The notes beneath the pieces are model-generated. The model worked only from the letters and a program-made list of their open reading frames with translations, ran no database searches and was not told the DNA's origin. Made by a program: the position numbers and the translations under genes. Positions 9,271 through 17,704 of a DNA stretch of 64,000 nucleotides are shown in pieces. The stretch is from NCBI GenBank assembly GCA_964343305.1, contig CAYFJO010000010.1, positions 1-64,000 of the forward strand, in the 5' to 3' direction. Origin of the DNA: CAYFJO01 sp964343305. Lineage in GTDB: Bacteria; Planctomycetota; Planctomycetia; Pirellulales; Pirellulaceae. Position 1 is the first letter of the stretch, and every line of letters starts with the position of its first letter.

Positions 9271-9528
9271 ATGCGCATGGATCAATCGGTCAAACAAGAC
9301 GCGAACAAACAACCAAGCAATCGTCCGTTGTTGGCAGTCTTTATCAGCAGTGGCTTGGGGATTTTCGTTTTCGCCGCGATTATCTTTTTTCTGCAATTTG
9401 ACGATCCGAGCTGGCGAGAGTTTAGTGTGAAGCTGGTGATCTTTGGCGTGGGTCCGGCCATGGGCATGTTGTCGGCATTCTGGGCAATCGACCGCTGGAA
9501 ATCTGCGCAAGCCGACAAGCGATCTTAA
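9271..9528 (+). CDS. Small two-helix membrane protein, function unknown
   Basis: This encodes 85 residues with two predicted transmembrane helices, LLAVFISSGLGIFVFAAIIF and VIFGVGPAMGMLSAFWAI, and a charged C-terminus (DRWKSAQADKRS). An ATG two codons downstream (9277) is an equally good start. I do not recognise the family. It lies alone between the haem protein and the sulfatase and is followed 13 bp after its stop by a perfect palindrome. The hydrophobic pattern and sensible start make it more likely real than a chance frame. Confidence 0.55.
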   Translation: MRMDQSVKQDANKQPSNRPLLAVFISSGLGIFVFAAIIFFLQFDDPSWREFSVKLVIFGVGPAMGMLSAFWAIDRWKSAQADKRS

Positions 9529-9541
9529 CCAAAGTATTTTG

Positions 9542-9603
9542 GAACAGAAGCAAACAGAGGAAACGAAGGAAGCTCTCTCCGTTTCCTCTGTTTGCTTCTG
9601 TTC
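9542..9603. repeat. Perfect 24-bp-arm palindrome GAACAGAAGCAAACAGAGG
   Basis: The arm at 9542-9565 is exactly complementary to the one at 9580-9603, with a 14-base loop. The purine-only left arm and pyrimidine-only right arm are unusual. No second copy was found in this window. It could form an extremely stable hairpin after the small membrane-protein gene and may serve as its terminator, but no T-run follows. Confidence 0.85.
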
Positions 9604-9692
9604 AATTTCGCGAGCCGTCGTCGCGGTGATGAATGAGTGTGTAGTATAATAGCCACTCATTAAATCCATGTATCACCGGGACGGAAATTCAC

Positions 9693-11588
9693 ATGCGCCT
9701 CATTAATAGAGTTTGGCTTCGTTGCCTCGTTGTTCTTCTCACGCTTTATGTCACCTCGCCCAACTTTGCGGCCGATCGACCGAACGTCGTGTGGATTGTG
9801 TCCGAAGATAACTCAATCCACTATTTGGATCACTTTTTCAAAGGCGGCGCGAAGGCACCGAACATCGAGGCACTCGCCAGACATGGTCTGACGTTTCACA
9901 ACGCTTTTTCCAATGCGCCGGTTTGTTCCGTGGCGCGGACAACACTCGCAACGGCCTGTTACGGACCGCGCATTGGTACTCAATTTCACCGCAAGTACAA
10001 ATCAGTTCCGCTACCCACCGGGCTGCGCATGTTTCCGGCGTATTTGCGGGACGCGGGTTATTATACGACCAACAATTCCAAGACCGACTACAACGCGATA
10101 CCGTCGCGCGATGTTTGGGACGAGTCGTCACGCACGGCGTCGTGGCGAAAACGCAAAGACGTGGCGCAACCATTTTTTCACATGGAGTCCCATGGCTCGT
10201 CCCACGAAAGTTCGCTTCACTTTAACCAGCAGACTTACGAAAACGAGAAGACGGGTCACGATCCGGCGAAAGTGCAACTCGCCGATTACTTTCCTGACAC
10301 GCCGCTGTTTCGCTACACGCACGCTCGTTACTTGGACCGAATGACGACCATTGACGGCATCGTCGGCCGCACGGTTGCCAAGTTGAAAGAAGACGACTTG
10401 CTCGAAGACACGTTCATTTTTTACTTTGGCGACCACGGTGGTGTGCTACCGCGCAGCAAAGGATACGCTTACGAATCGGGCTTGCACGTGCCGCTGGTAG
10501 TTCGCGTGCCGGAGAATTTCAAGCACCTTGTCGATGCGGACCTGGACAGTCGCATCGATGGCTTTGTCGACTTCATTGACTTCGGTCCCACAGTCCTGCA
10601 ATTGGTCGGAGTCGGCGTTCCCGACCAGGTCGACGGCCGACCGTTTCTGGGTAAAGGCGTGTCGATGAAAGAAATCAACGCACGCGATGAATCGTTCGGA
10701 TACGCGGACCGGTTCGATGAAAAGTACGACCTGATCCGTTCGCTACGCAAAGGCAAGTTCCATTACATTCGCAACTATCAACCATATTTGCCGGATGGGT
10801 TGAACAACAACTACCGCTACAAAATGCTGGCTTTCAAGGAGTGGCGCGAATTGTTCTACGCGGGCAAGCTGAGCGGACAGCAGCTTCAATTTTTCGAGCC
10901 AAAGCCGGTGGAAATGCTCTTCGATGTCGAAGCCGATCCACATGAAGTGAAGAACCTGGCGGGCGATCCGAAGTACACCGACGTGCTGAGCGACCTGCGT
11001 GCGCGACTGCAAGCCAAATTGAAAAGCCTGCCTGATTTGAGTTTCTATCCAGAAAGTCATCTCGTTGCCAACGCATTCGACAATCCAACTCGCTTTGGCC
11101 AGTCGCACAAAGAAGAAATTGCCACGCTCGTTGATACCGCCGATCTTGCGCTGCTACCTTTTGACGAAGCCCGGTCGCACATTCAATCGGCACTCAAGTC
11201 GGACAATCCAATGATCCGCTACTGGGGCGCGATGGTTTGTACATCGTTTGGCAAACAAGCAGCCGATCTCGCTGGCAATGTCCAACCATTGTTGAAAGAC
11301 GACTCAATGATCGTTCGAGTTCGAGCTGCCGAGTTCTTGGGTTTAGTTGGTAAAGTCAACCCGCAAAGTTCTTTGACGGACGTTGTCAACGAAACACAGG
11401 ATCCCGTTCTCGCCACCGAAGCGCTCAACTCGGTCGTTTGGTTCCGTGACTTCTTTCAAGATCGATATCCGGTCAAGCGTGCCGATTTCCATCCCGTGAG
11501 CAAAGGTGGCGACATCGACGACCGTCTGAACTACATCAACGGCGTGCCGTATCCGCCGAGGAAACCGCGAAAGAAGAAGCCGAATTAA
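9693..11588 (+). CDS. Secreted sulfatase with C-terminal HEAT-like repeats
   Basis: This encodes 631 residues with a signal peptide (~1-27, ending NFAAD). RPNVVWIVSEDNS begins the sulfatase fold, and FYFGDHGGVLPRSKG is the metal-binding Asp-His region. The residue that becomes formylglycine would be Cys78 in APVCSVARTTL. The usual consensus is C-x-[PA]-x-R, so a valine occupies the third position here. Residues ~485-590 are short helical HEAT-like repeats (NPMIRYWGAMVCTSF), often appended in planctomycete sulfatases. The enzyme would remove sulfate esters from exported or environmental glycans after maturation by a formylglycine-generating enzyme or anSME. It is convergent with the Nudix gene, with only 3 bp between stops. 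Confidence 0.9.
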   Translation: MRLINRVWLRCLVVLLTLYVTSPNFAADRPNVVWIVSEDNSIHYLDHFFKGGAKAPNIEALARHGLTFHNAFSNAPVCSVARTTLATACYGPRIGTQFHRKYKSVPLPTGLRMFPAYLRDAGYYTTNNSKTDYNAIPSRDVWDESSRTASWRKRKDVAQPFFHMESHGSSHESSLHFNQQTYENEKTGHDPAKVQLADYFPDTPLFRYTHARYLDRMTTIDGIVGRTVAKLKEDDLLEDTFIFYFGDHGGVLPRSKGYAYESGLHVPLVVRVPENFKHLVDADLDSRIDGFVDFIDFGPTVLQLVGVGVPDQVDGRPFLGKGVSMKEINARDESFGYADRFDEKYDLIRSLRKGKFHYIRNYQPYLPDGLNNNYRYKMLAFKEWRELFYAGKLSGQQLQFFEPKPVEMLFDVEADPHEVKNLAGDPKYTDVLSDLRARLQAKLKSLPDLSFYPESHLVANAFDNPTRFGQSHKEEIATLVDTADLALLPFDEARSHIQSALKSDNPMIRYWGAMVCTSFGKQAADLAGNVQPLLKDDSMIVRVRAAEFLGLVGKVNPQSSLTDVVNETQDPVLATEALNSVVWFRDFFQDRYPVKRADFHPVSKGGDIDDRLNYINGVPYPPRKPRKKKPN

Positions 11589-11591
11589 TGG

Positions 11592-12125
11592 CTACGATTC
11601 GCGTCTCAGAAAATAGAGGCCCGCATAAACACGCGCGCCGACAAGATAGCCGTCGTTCCTTTTCGACTCCAACCATGGCTCCACCTGATCGAGCGGCACT
11701 TCGTGGGTCTTGATTTGCTCGTCATCCGCGCCGCCGCCCATGGCGACTTTTTTCAGCCCCTTGGCCAAAAAAATCGTCGCCGTTTCATCCGTCAGGCCGG
11801 CGGATGTGGGACCAGAGAAAACTTGCTGCAAGGTTTCAGCCTCGTATCCGGTTTCTTCCAGCAACTCGCGTCGTGCGGCCGTTTCTGGCTCTTCATCCGC
11901 CTGGCCCGGCAGATCGCCTGACAAACCAGAGGGGAATTCGATCACGTAGCAGTCGACCGGACCGCGATACTGTTCGACAAATACCACGTTGTGGTCGTCC
12001 GTCAACGCAAGTATGGTGACGACGCCGGACACATTGCGTCGCTGCACGAAAGACCATTTGCCGCGGCGTAGCAAACGCAAATGCTTCGTTTCTGCGATCA
12101 ATTCAGCCTGGTTGTCATCGGCCAT
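11592..12125 (-). CDS. Nudix hydrolase, probable ADP-ribose pyrophosphatase
   Basis: This encodes 177 residues. The Nudix box is present as AARRELLEETGYEA, preceded by EFPSGLSGD, which resembles the ADP-ribose pyrophosphatase subfamily. The usual glycine spacing in front of the box is slightly shifted. The expected reaction is ADP-ribose to AMP plus ribose 5-phosphate. The context supports this: it is the last gene of a minus-strand run 20 bp after kptA, whose product releases an ADP-ribose derivative, and behind pncA. Other dinucleotide substrates are possible. Start ATG at 12123-12125. Confidence 0.85.
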   Translation of the reverse strand: MADDNQAELIAETKHLRLLRRGKWSFVQRRNVSGVVTILALTDDHNVVFVEQYRGPVDCYVIEFPSGLSGDLPGQADEEPETAARRELLEETGYEAETLQQVFSGPTSAGLTDETATIFLAKGLKKVAMGGGADDEQIKTHEVPLDQVEPWLESKRNDGYLVGARVYAGLYFLRRES

Positions 12126-12145
12126 GTGTCAACTCCGCGTAGTTG

Positions 12146-12697
12146 TTAACAAAGTGGAAACTCAATGTAATCAGACGGGACGTGATCCGTTAGCCAGACA
12201 TTGTTCGGCGTCACAAAGAATTGGAATCCCGCTTCATGCATCTTGCGGGCGTGGATCGTCAAAATGATTGGTTTACCGCGCCGGCTGCCGACAGCGGTCG
12301 CCGTTTCAAGTGTTGGTGAAAGATGGACGTCGTGACGCGAACCCTTCTGAAGACCTACGCGGCGAATGTCGTTGAGGAATTTTGCGACGGTGCCATGATA
12401 GAGCACTGTAGGTGGTTCCGCCGCCTCGTACTCCAATTCGACCTCCACTGAATGGCCTTGATTGGCTCGCATTTTCGAACCATCCTCACTGAACGAAAAT
12501 CGTTGCTTGTCGTTTGACTGGACGACGGTTTCTAGCGTCTCATGTGTCAGAAGTTTGCCATGACGATTCGCAGCCTCCAGCAATTCGTTGATGTCCACCC
12601 AGCCACTACTATCCAGCTCGATCCCAATTTTGTCTGGGCGATGCCGTAGCACATGGCTTAAGAACTTGCTCGTGCGTTTTAAGTCGTTTTCGTTCAC
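12146..12697 (-). CDS. kptA: RNA 2'-phosphotransferase Tpt1/KptA
   Basis: This encodes 183 residues starting at GTG (12695-12697), which overlaps the pncA stop codon by 4 bases. All family signatures are visible in order: KFLSHVLRHRPDKIG with GWVDINELL, MRANQGHS, LYHGTVAKFLNDI, and SRHDVHLS. The enzyme transfers the 2'-phosphate of an RNA splice or ligation junction to NAD+, releasing nicotinamide and ADP-ribose 1''-2''-cyclic phosphate. Bacteria lack the tRNA splicing pathway that makes the canonical eukaryotic substrate, so its physiological target in bacteria is unclear. Placement between pncA and a Nudix hydrolase fits recycling of both products. Family assignment is very secure. Confidence 0.95.
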   Translation of the reverse strand: MNENDLKRTSKFLSHVLRHRPDKIGIELDSSGWVDINELLEAANRHGKLLTHETLETVVQSNDKQRFSFSEDGSKMRANQGHSVEVELEYEAAEPPTVLYHGTVAKFLNDIRRVGLQKGSRHDVHLSPTLETATAVGSRRGKPIILTIHARKMHEAGFQFFVTPNNVWLTDHVPSDYIEFPLC

Positions 12698-13314
12698 GAT
12701 TGCAGTAACACTTCGCTTGTCACGATGTTGATCCCCGCCCGCCTCATTTCCGCCAAGCTGTTCGAAACATCATCCGGATGGAGGTTCACGCCGCGACAGC
12801 CGTCCTGGACGACGTACGTCTTGAAGCCCAGATCTTGCGCGTCCAATGCCGTAAACTTGACGCAGTAGTCCGTGGCCAAGCCCATGATGTATGCGTCCGT
12901 GACGTGTTGTTGCTTCAAGTATCCGTCCAGCCCCGTTGCTCGGCGGCGCGCGTTATCGAAAAAACCACTGTAGCTGTCGACCGCCGGATCGGTTCCTTTG
13001 ACGAAGATCTTCTTCACGCGACTGGTGTCCAACGCCGGCGCGAATTCGGCTCCACGGGTGTGCTGGACACAATGGACCGGCCACAGGACTTGCTCGAGTC
13101 CGTTAAGATCGATGGTGTCGCCGACGGTCTCCTTGTCATGATTCGCAGCAAAACTACCGTGATCGGCAGGATGCCAATCCTGTGTCGCGACCACCAAATC
13201 AAACCGAGGTTGCAGCGAATTCGCAATCTCGACCACTTCATTGCCGTGTGGAACAGGTAACGCTCCGGTTGGCAAAAAGTCGTTTTGGATGTCAACTAAG
13301 ATTAATGCATTCAT
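12694..13314 (-). CDS. pncA: Nicotinamidase
   Basis: This encodes 206 residues from the ATG at 13312-13314 (MNALILVDIQNDF). A longer frame would run towards a palindromic repeat. The isochorismatase-fold catalytic triad is present: Asp in VDIQNDF, Lys in FVKGTDPAVDSYSG, and Cys in GLATDYCVKFTALDA. Metal ligands are in QDWHPADHGSFA. It deamidates nicotinamide to nicotinate, which PncB (same locus) uses. Its stop overlaps the kptA start by 4 bases, so the two are translationally coupled, linking nicotinamide release by KptA with its recycling. Two repeat elements separate it from nrtR, so it may belong to a second transcript. Confidence 0.95.
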   Translation of the reverse strand: MNALILVDIQNDFLPTGALPVPHGNEVVEIANSLQPRFDLVVATQDWHPADHGSFAANHDKETVGDTIDLNGLEQVLWPVHCVQHTRGAEFAPALDTSRVKKIFVKGTDPAVDSYSGFFDNARRRATGLDGYLKQQHVTDAYIMGLATDYCVKFTALDAQDLGFKTYVVQDGCRGVNLHPDDVSNSLAEMRRAGINIVTSEVLLQS

Positions 13315-13353
13315 GGCCAATGTAGAACGACGCAGCGTGCGGCCGCAACCAAA

Positions 13354-13424
13354 TGTAGCCGAAGTCGCCAAGACTTCGGGACTTCTTGCTCATGTCTCCC
13401 GAAGTCTTGGCGACTTCGGCTACA
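13354..13424. repeat. Perfect 28-bp-arm palindrome TGTAGCCGAAGTCGCC (family C, intact copy)
   Basis: The arm at 13354-13381 begins TGTAGCCGAAGTCGCCAAGA and is an exact reverse complement of 13397-13424, with a 15-base loop. Each arm also contains CGAAGTCG/AAGACTTCGG sub-palindromes related to family B. The perfect arms suggest recent insertion or strong selection. It lies 39 bp upstream of the pncA start, in the gap separating nrtR from pncA. Confidence 0.9.
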
Positions 13425-13458
13425 AAAATGCGCGCAAGAAAACAACAGAACCAGGAAT

Positions 13459-13519
13459 TGTAGAACAGTTGTCTCAACTGTTCTTTGCGAGCGGAACAAT
13501 TGGGGACAATTGTTCTACA
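13459..13519. repeat. Palindromic repeat TGTAGAACAGTTG family (family A, copy 2)
   Basis: The left arm TGTAGAACAGTTGTCTCAAC (13459 onward) pairs with the right arm ending CAATTGTTCTACA at 13519. The arms differ at a few positions and the right arm carries GGGG. The element ends one base before the nrtR stop codon (13521-13523), so it would form a hairpin directly at the 3' end of nrtR mRNA. Confidence 0.9.
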
Positions 13520-13520
13520 A

Positions 13521-14267
13521 TCACATTTCAAAAACGAATCCACTCTTTTCCTTTTTCTGGTATTCCTTGCGGTCGAATTGGTACAACGTCGCCGCGCGGT
13601 GCGAGACATTGGTCTCTTTCTCGTCGAGCGACCTTAAGATATTCATCTTAAGGATTTTCTTGCGAAAGTTGCGTTTATCCAGCGGCCGGTTCAGGATGAT
13701 TTCGTAAAGATTCTGAAGCTGGCGTAGCGCGAACTTTTCCGGCAGCAGTTCAAAGCCGATGGGTTGATAGCGGATCTTGCCGCGCAATCTTTCCAAGGCC
13801 ATGTCGAGGATCTTGGCGTGGTCAAAGGCCAGGTTCGGCGAATCATGGGCCGAAAACCAGATGGCCGCCGCGGCATCGGTCGACGCTTTGGCTTTCTGCA
13901 ATTTGACCAAACCATAGTAGGCCACCGTCACCACGCGGCCACGCGGGTCGCGGCCCGAGTCGCCGAACGTGTAAAGCTGTTCCAAGTATGGAACCCGGAT
14001 GCCGGTTTCTTCTTTCAACTCGCGACGAGCCGCGGCATCGAGCGAAATGTCCGCCTGATTCGTAGCGGGACCTTGATCTTCCGGCGGTTCGACTTGCAAG
14101 AATCCGCCCGGAAAAGCGTAACGCCCCTTGAAGGGTTCCAAACCTCGTTCGATCAACAGCACTTTGAGATCATTTTCGGCGTGGTCTAGCCCAAACACGA
14201 CGCAGTCCACCGTCACTGCCGGGTGCGGATAGTCGTAGCAGTATCGTCGGCTTCGTGTTTTGCTCAT
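13521..14267 (-). CDS. nrtR: NrtR, Nudix-related transcriptional regulator of NAD metabolism
   Basis: This encodes 248 residues from the ATG at 14265-14267 (MSKTRSRRYC). The N-terminal ~150 residues are a Nudix domain (AVTVDCVVFGL, GRYAFPGGFLQ, AARRELKEETGI). The C-terminal ~85 residues are the NrtR winged-helix domain (FALRQLQNLYEIIL, LDKRNFRKKIL, ATLYQFDRKEY). NrtR proteins bind ADP-ribose or related NAD metabolites and control NAD biosynthesis genes. This one keeps the REL-EE catalytic core, which many NrtRs have lost, but has about 14 extra residues between GGF and the box (PEDQGPATNQADISL). It sits 7 bp downstream of nadE and is presumably transcribed from the pncB promoter, giving autoregulation. 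Confidence 0.93.
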   Translation of the reverse strand: MSKTRSRRYCYDYPHPAVTVDCVVFGLDHAENDLKVLLIERGLEPFKGRYAFPGGFLQVEPPEDQGPATNQADISLDAAARRELKEETGIRVPYLEQLYTFGDSGRDPRGRVVTVAYYGLVKLQKAKASTDAAAAIWFSAHDSPNLAFDHAKILDMALERLRGKIRYQPIGFELLPEKFALRQLQNLYEIILNRPLDKRNFRKKILKMNILRSLDEKETNVSHRAATLYQFDRKEYQKKEKSGFVFEM

Positions 14268-14274
14268 CGTCGGC

Positions 14275-16266
14275 TCAGTTTTCTTCGACGTACTTTCGCA
14301 ACTCATCTAACTCGCGCGAAAAACCGCCAGAAAGAATTGGAAAGCGGCACCACGTTTTGGGATCAAGGTTTTCGTCGTCCAGATGAAACGACGGCGCGTA
14401 GCGTTCGCGTTTCCATTGATTGCGACACCAAAGTCGGAAAAACCGCTCGACCCACGTCGCCAGTTGCTGCCGGTCGTAGTACGCGTGTTGAGATTCCATT
14501 TGTTGGAAAACTTCGATCGGCGTCAGCTTGTCGCGAATGGCGGCCCGTTCGATGGCGTCCAGCAATTCGTAGGGCATCAAGTCGTCTTCGTCCGTTTGGC
14601 TGGCGGACGGTGGACGCAACTCGGCCGTCGGCTGCTGCTCGTTGATCAGCCGCAACGTTTCGATCGGCGGAGCATCTTGCGATGCGGACACTTCCATCCA
14701 ATTCAGCCACTGACGCAAAAACGCCTTGTCAATGCCGGCGATCGGTGCCAGGCCGCCGCTGGTGTCTCCGTCCATCGTGGCATAGCCCACCGCCGCTTCG
14801 CTGCGATTGCTGGTCGAAAGCAGCAACGCGTTTTTGAGATTCGCGAGCATCCAAATTCCGGGTGCCCGAGCACGAGCTTGGATGTTTTGCAGAGCGATGT
14901 CGTCCGAATCCCACGTCAGGTCACGACCCACCGCTTGTTGGACGATGCCGATGTAACTCTCGACAATCGCGTCGACATCGAATTCGAGAAACTCTACACC
15001 GAGCGCTTTCGCGAGTGACTTCGCCGCTTTGTGTGTGACGTCGCCGCTGTTCCGAGTCGATTGATAGACGCACGACACCAAGTGCTGGACGATTTTGTTT
15101 TTCGCCCTAATTCTCTTCAAGCCGTCGATGTACGACAGTTTCTCAAGAAAGATGGCTCGTCCCAATTCGCCGACGCCCAGATGAACCATCATCGCGCCAA
15201 GCGTGGCGACCGCCGCCGAATCGGCGCCGCCGCTGAGTGACACGACCAACCCTCGCGAGCGGCTCTTGCGCATGTAGTCGAACAAACCCAACGACACCGC
15301 GCGCAGAAACTCTTCCTCCTTCACATGCTGCCCGTTTTCCCAATCGGGCGGATTCGTGGTGGATGATTCGGGACGGATTGTGGGATAGTCGATTGCGACG
15401 CGCAAAGTTCCCGTGCGAGACTTTTTGATGTCGGGTTCGTAATTCGCCGATTGCACGCGGCTCATTTGCGTCGCATCCACGTCCAACACGGCCGTCGTAA
15501 GCTGTGTATCCGCGAACGAGAAACGCGAGCCGACCGCCAGCAACTTTCCCGCGCTGGCGATCATGGCATCGCCGTCGTAAATCGCCCGGCCCGCTTCGTT
15601 GCCCAACAGATTGGCGTAGATGTAGCTGGTGTTGAATGCCCGCGACCCTTCGAGCACAAAGCGTTTGCGAATTTCGTGTTTGCCGAACGCGAAATGGCTG
15701 GCGCTGGGATTCATGATGATATCGACGCCACGCGCGGCAAGTTGGTGTCCCGGCCGATCGCCAACCCAGGCATCTTCGCAAACTTCGAACCCCAGCCGAA
15801 CGCCGCCGCAGTCGAAGATCAAATCGCCGATCGGAACGGCAAGCCCGTCGAGGTCGATTTTGTCACGTTTGTTGCGCGGCCACGGTTTGAACCACCGCGG
15901 TTCGTAGTGGATGCCGTCGCCGGCGAGATTCTGTTTGGCGACAAGTCCAATCAGTTTTCCGTCCGCCACCAGGCAGGCACAATTGAACAAGCCGCCAGCG
16001 TGCAGCACAGGCAGTCCCAGTGACACGACCATGCCACGGGTTTCGGGCACGATTTCCAACAGCGATTGGCTCGCCGCGCGCAGCATGCCTGGTGAATAGA
16101 AGGCGTCTTCGCAGCCGTAGCCGCAGATGCAGAGTTCCGGCAGGCAGAGGATGGACACATTTTGATCACGAGCCGACTCGATGGCGGCGGCGATGTGTGC
16201 TTGGTTTTCTTCCCACGCCAGTGGCGTCTGGTTCAACACGGCCGCGGCGACTTTGATGAGTTTCAT
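14275..16266 (-). CDS. nadE: Glutamine-dependent NAD+ synthetase
   Basis: This encodes 663 residues. The N-terminal half is a nitrilase-type glutaminase with the Glu-Lys-Cys triad: Glu in LCLPELCICGYG, Lys in VAKQNLAGDG, Cys in GFEVCEDAW. The C-terminal half is the ATP-dependent synthetase with the SGG-DS loop in VVSLSGGADSAAVAT and later STSNRSEAAVGYATMDGD. It converts nicotinate adenine dinucleotide to NAD+ using ammonia channelled from glutamine. Its start overlaps the pncB stop by 4 bases (ATGA), a typical coupled pair. The length matches the two-domain form of the enzyme. Confidence 0.96.
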   Translation of the reverse strand: MKLIKVAAAVLNQTPLAWEENQAHIAAAIESARDQNVSILCLPELCICGYGCEDAFYSPGMLRAASQSLLEIVPETRGMVVSLGLPVLHAGGLFNCACLVADGKLIGLVAKQNLAGDGIHYEPRWFKPWPRNKRDKIDLDGLAVPIGDLIFDCGGVRLGFEVCEDAWVGDRPGHQLAARGVDIIMNPSASHFAFGKHEIRKRFVLEGSRAFNTSYIYANLLGNEAGRAIYDGDAMIASAGKLLAVGSRFSFADTQLTTAVLDVDATQMSRVQSANYEPDIKKSRTGTLRVAIDYPTIRPESSTTNPPDWENGQHVKEEEFLRAVSLGLFDYMRKSRSRGLVVSLSGGADSAAVATLGAMMVHLGVGELGRAIFLEKLSYIDGLKRIRAKNKIVQHLVSCVYQSTRNSGDVTHKAAKSLAKALGVEFLEFDVDAIVESYIGIVQQAVGRDLTWDSDDIALQNIQARARAPGIWMLANLKNALLLSTSNRSEAAVGYATMDGDTSGGLAPIAGIDKAFLRQWLNWMEVSASQDAPPIETLRLINEQQPTAELRPPSASQTDEDDLMPYELLDAIERAAIRDKLTPIEVFQQMESQHAYYDRQQLATWVERFFRLWCRNQWKRERYAPSFHLDDENLDPKTWCRFPILSGGFSRELDELRKYVEEN

Positions 16267-17693
16267 GTCTCGCTCCTGGCCGCCTGTTCAATAAGTCGGT
16301 CCTTTTCGTGCTGCAATCGTCGATCCAACGTGACCGAGTATTCCTCGGTTCGACCGCCCATGTGCCGAACTTGCGGCGGCAGTTGAGCGAGTTGTTGCGT
16401 CGTGCGCTGGCGGGCCGCCTGAATCGTGGGCACGTCGTACACTTGCTGTCCCGCGCGGAAAACCGAAGCTAACAAGTCTTCCGACCGCGTAGCAGAATCC
16501 TCTTCCATCCCCAACTCTTCATCGTAGATCACGTCGCCAACAAATTGGTTGTCGGTTATCAATCGTCGAACTTGCTGCACGCCAGGATTGGACATCTTAA
16601 TCGGATCGTTGGACAATTTGACTTTGTACTGCCATCGGCCCGACTCATCATCACGGATCGCCGACAATTTGTACACGCCACCCAAAGCCGGTTGGCGGTC
16701 GCCTGTCACCAGCCTGGTTCCCACTCCCCAGATCGAGATTCTGGCCCCGGCCGCCTTCAAGGATTGAATCGAGTATTCGTCAAGATCGTTGCTGGCCACG
16801 ATTCTTGCGTTCGCAAACCCTGCGTCATCGAGGATCATGCGCGCTTGAATGCTGAGCGCGGCAAGATCGCCCGAGTCGAGCCGGATGCCCGTCATCTCGA
16901 AACCTCGTTCTCGCAGCCGCCGGCCAACTTCGACCGCGTGGTGGACGCCCTCGATGGTGTCAAACGTGTCGACCAGGAACACACAGTTGTTGGGCATGGC
17001 GTCGGCATAAGCTGCAAATGATTCCAATTCGTTGTCAAAGGACATGACCCAACTGTGTGCATGGGTTCCACGGACTGGGATGCCGTAGACCTTGCCAGCC
17101 AACACATTGGACGTCGCGGCACATCCACCGATGTAAGCCGCTCGCGCGGCAGACAATCCGCCGTCGATTCCTTGTGCCCGTCGAAGTCCAAATTCCAAAA
17201 CATCGTCTTCGCCCGCCGCATCGCAAATCCTCGCAGACTTGGTCGCGATAAGCGTTTGAAAATTGATGATGTTTAGCAAACCGGTTTCGACCAGTTGGCA
17301 TTGAAGCAGCGGGCCCCGCACGCGAACCAGCGGTTCGTGTGGAAAGACAACGGTGCCTTCCGCAGTGGCGTCGACGTCCAGACAAAGCTCGATGCGCTCG
17401 AGATACGACAGAAAATCATTCTCGAAGAGCTGGCGTTTGTCCGTGCCCGTTAACGTCGCAAGGTACTCAACATCGCTCGGTGTGAATCGTAAGCCGGCCA
17501 GCCAATCGACGACGTAGTGCAACCCACAGGCAATCGCATATCCGCCATCAAACGGATTCGTCCGGTAAGTCAAATGAAATACGGCTTCCCGGTCTGCTCG
17601 ACCCGATTTCCAATAGCCGTTGGCCATCGTCAATTGATAGAGATCCGTCAGAAGGCCTAACGAATGTTGATAGATGGTTGACAATGGCATCAT
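16263..17693 (-). CDS. pncB: Nicotinate phosphoribosyltransferase
   Basis: This encodes 476 residues. The start is one of two adjacent ATGs (17693 or 17690). Diagnostic segments are LTDLYQLTMANGYW near the N-terminus, PVRGTHAHSWVMSFD (containing the histidine that is phosphorylated), VDTFDTIEGV, and GVGTRLVTGDRQPALGGVYKL for the PRPP/phosphate site. It makes nicotinate mononucleotide from nicotinate, PRPP and ATP, the committed step of the Preiss-Handler salvage route. It is the first gene of the pncB-nadE-nrtR unit. The short leader contains a near-perfect palindrome overlapping the predicted promoter, so NrtR repression is likely. Confidence 0.95.
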   Translation of the reverse strand: MMPLSTIYQHSLGLLTDLYQLTMANGYWKSGRADREAVFHLTYRTNPFDGGYAIACGLHYVVDWLAGLRFTPSDVEYLATLTGTDKRQLFENDFLSYLERIELCLDVDATAEGTVVFPHEPLVRVRGPLLQCQLVETGLLNIINFQTLIATKSARICDAAGEDDVLEFGLRRAQGIDGGLSAARAAYIGGCAATSNVLAGKVYGIPVRGTHAHSWVMSFDNELESFAAYADAMPNNCVFLVDTFDTIEGVHHAVEVGRRLRERGFEMTGIRLDSGDLAALSIQARMILDDAGFANARIVASNDLDEYSIQSLKAAGARISIWGVGTRLVTGDRQPALGGVYKLSAIRDDESGRWQYKVKLSNDPIKMSNPGVQQVRRLITDNQFVGDVIYDEELGMEEDSATRSEDLLASVFRAGQQVYDVPTIQAARQRTTQQLAQLPPQVRHMGGRTEEYSVTLDRRLQHEKDRLIEQAARSET

Positions 17694-17704
17694 GCTGCTC
17701 GCTT

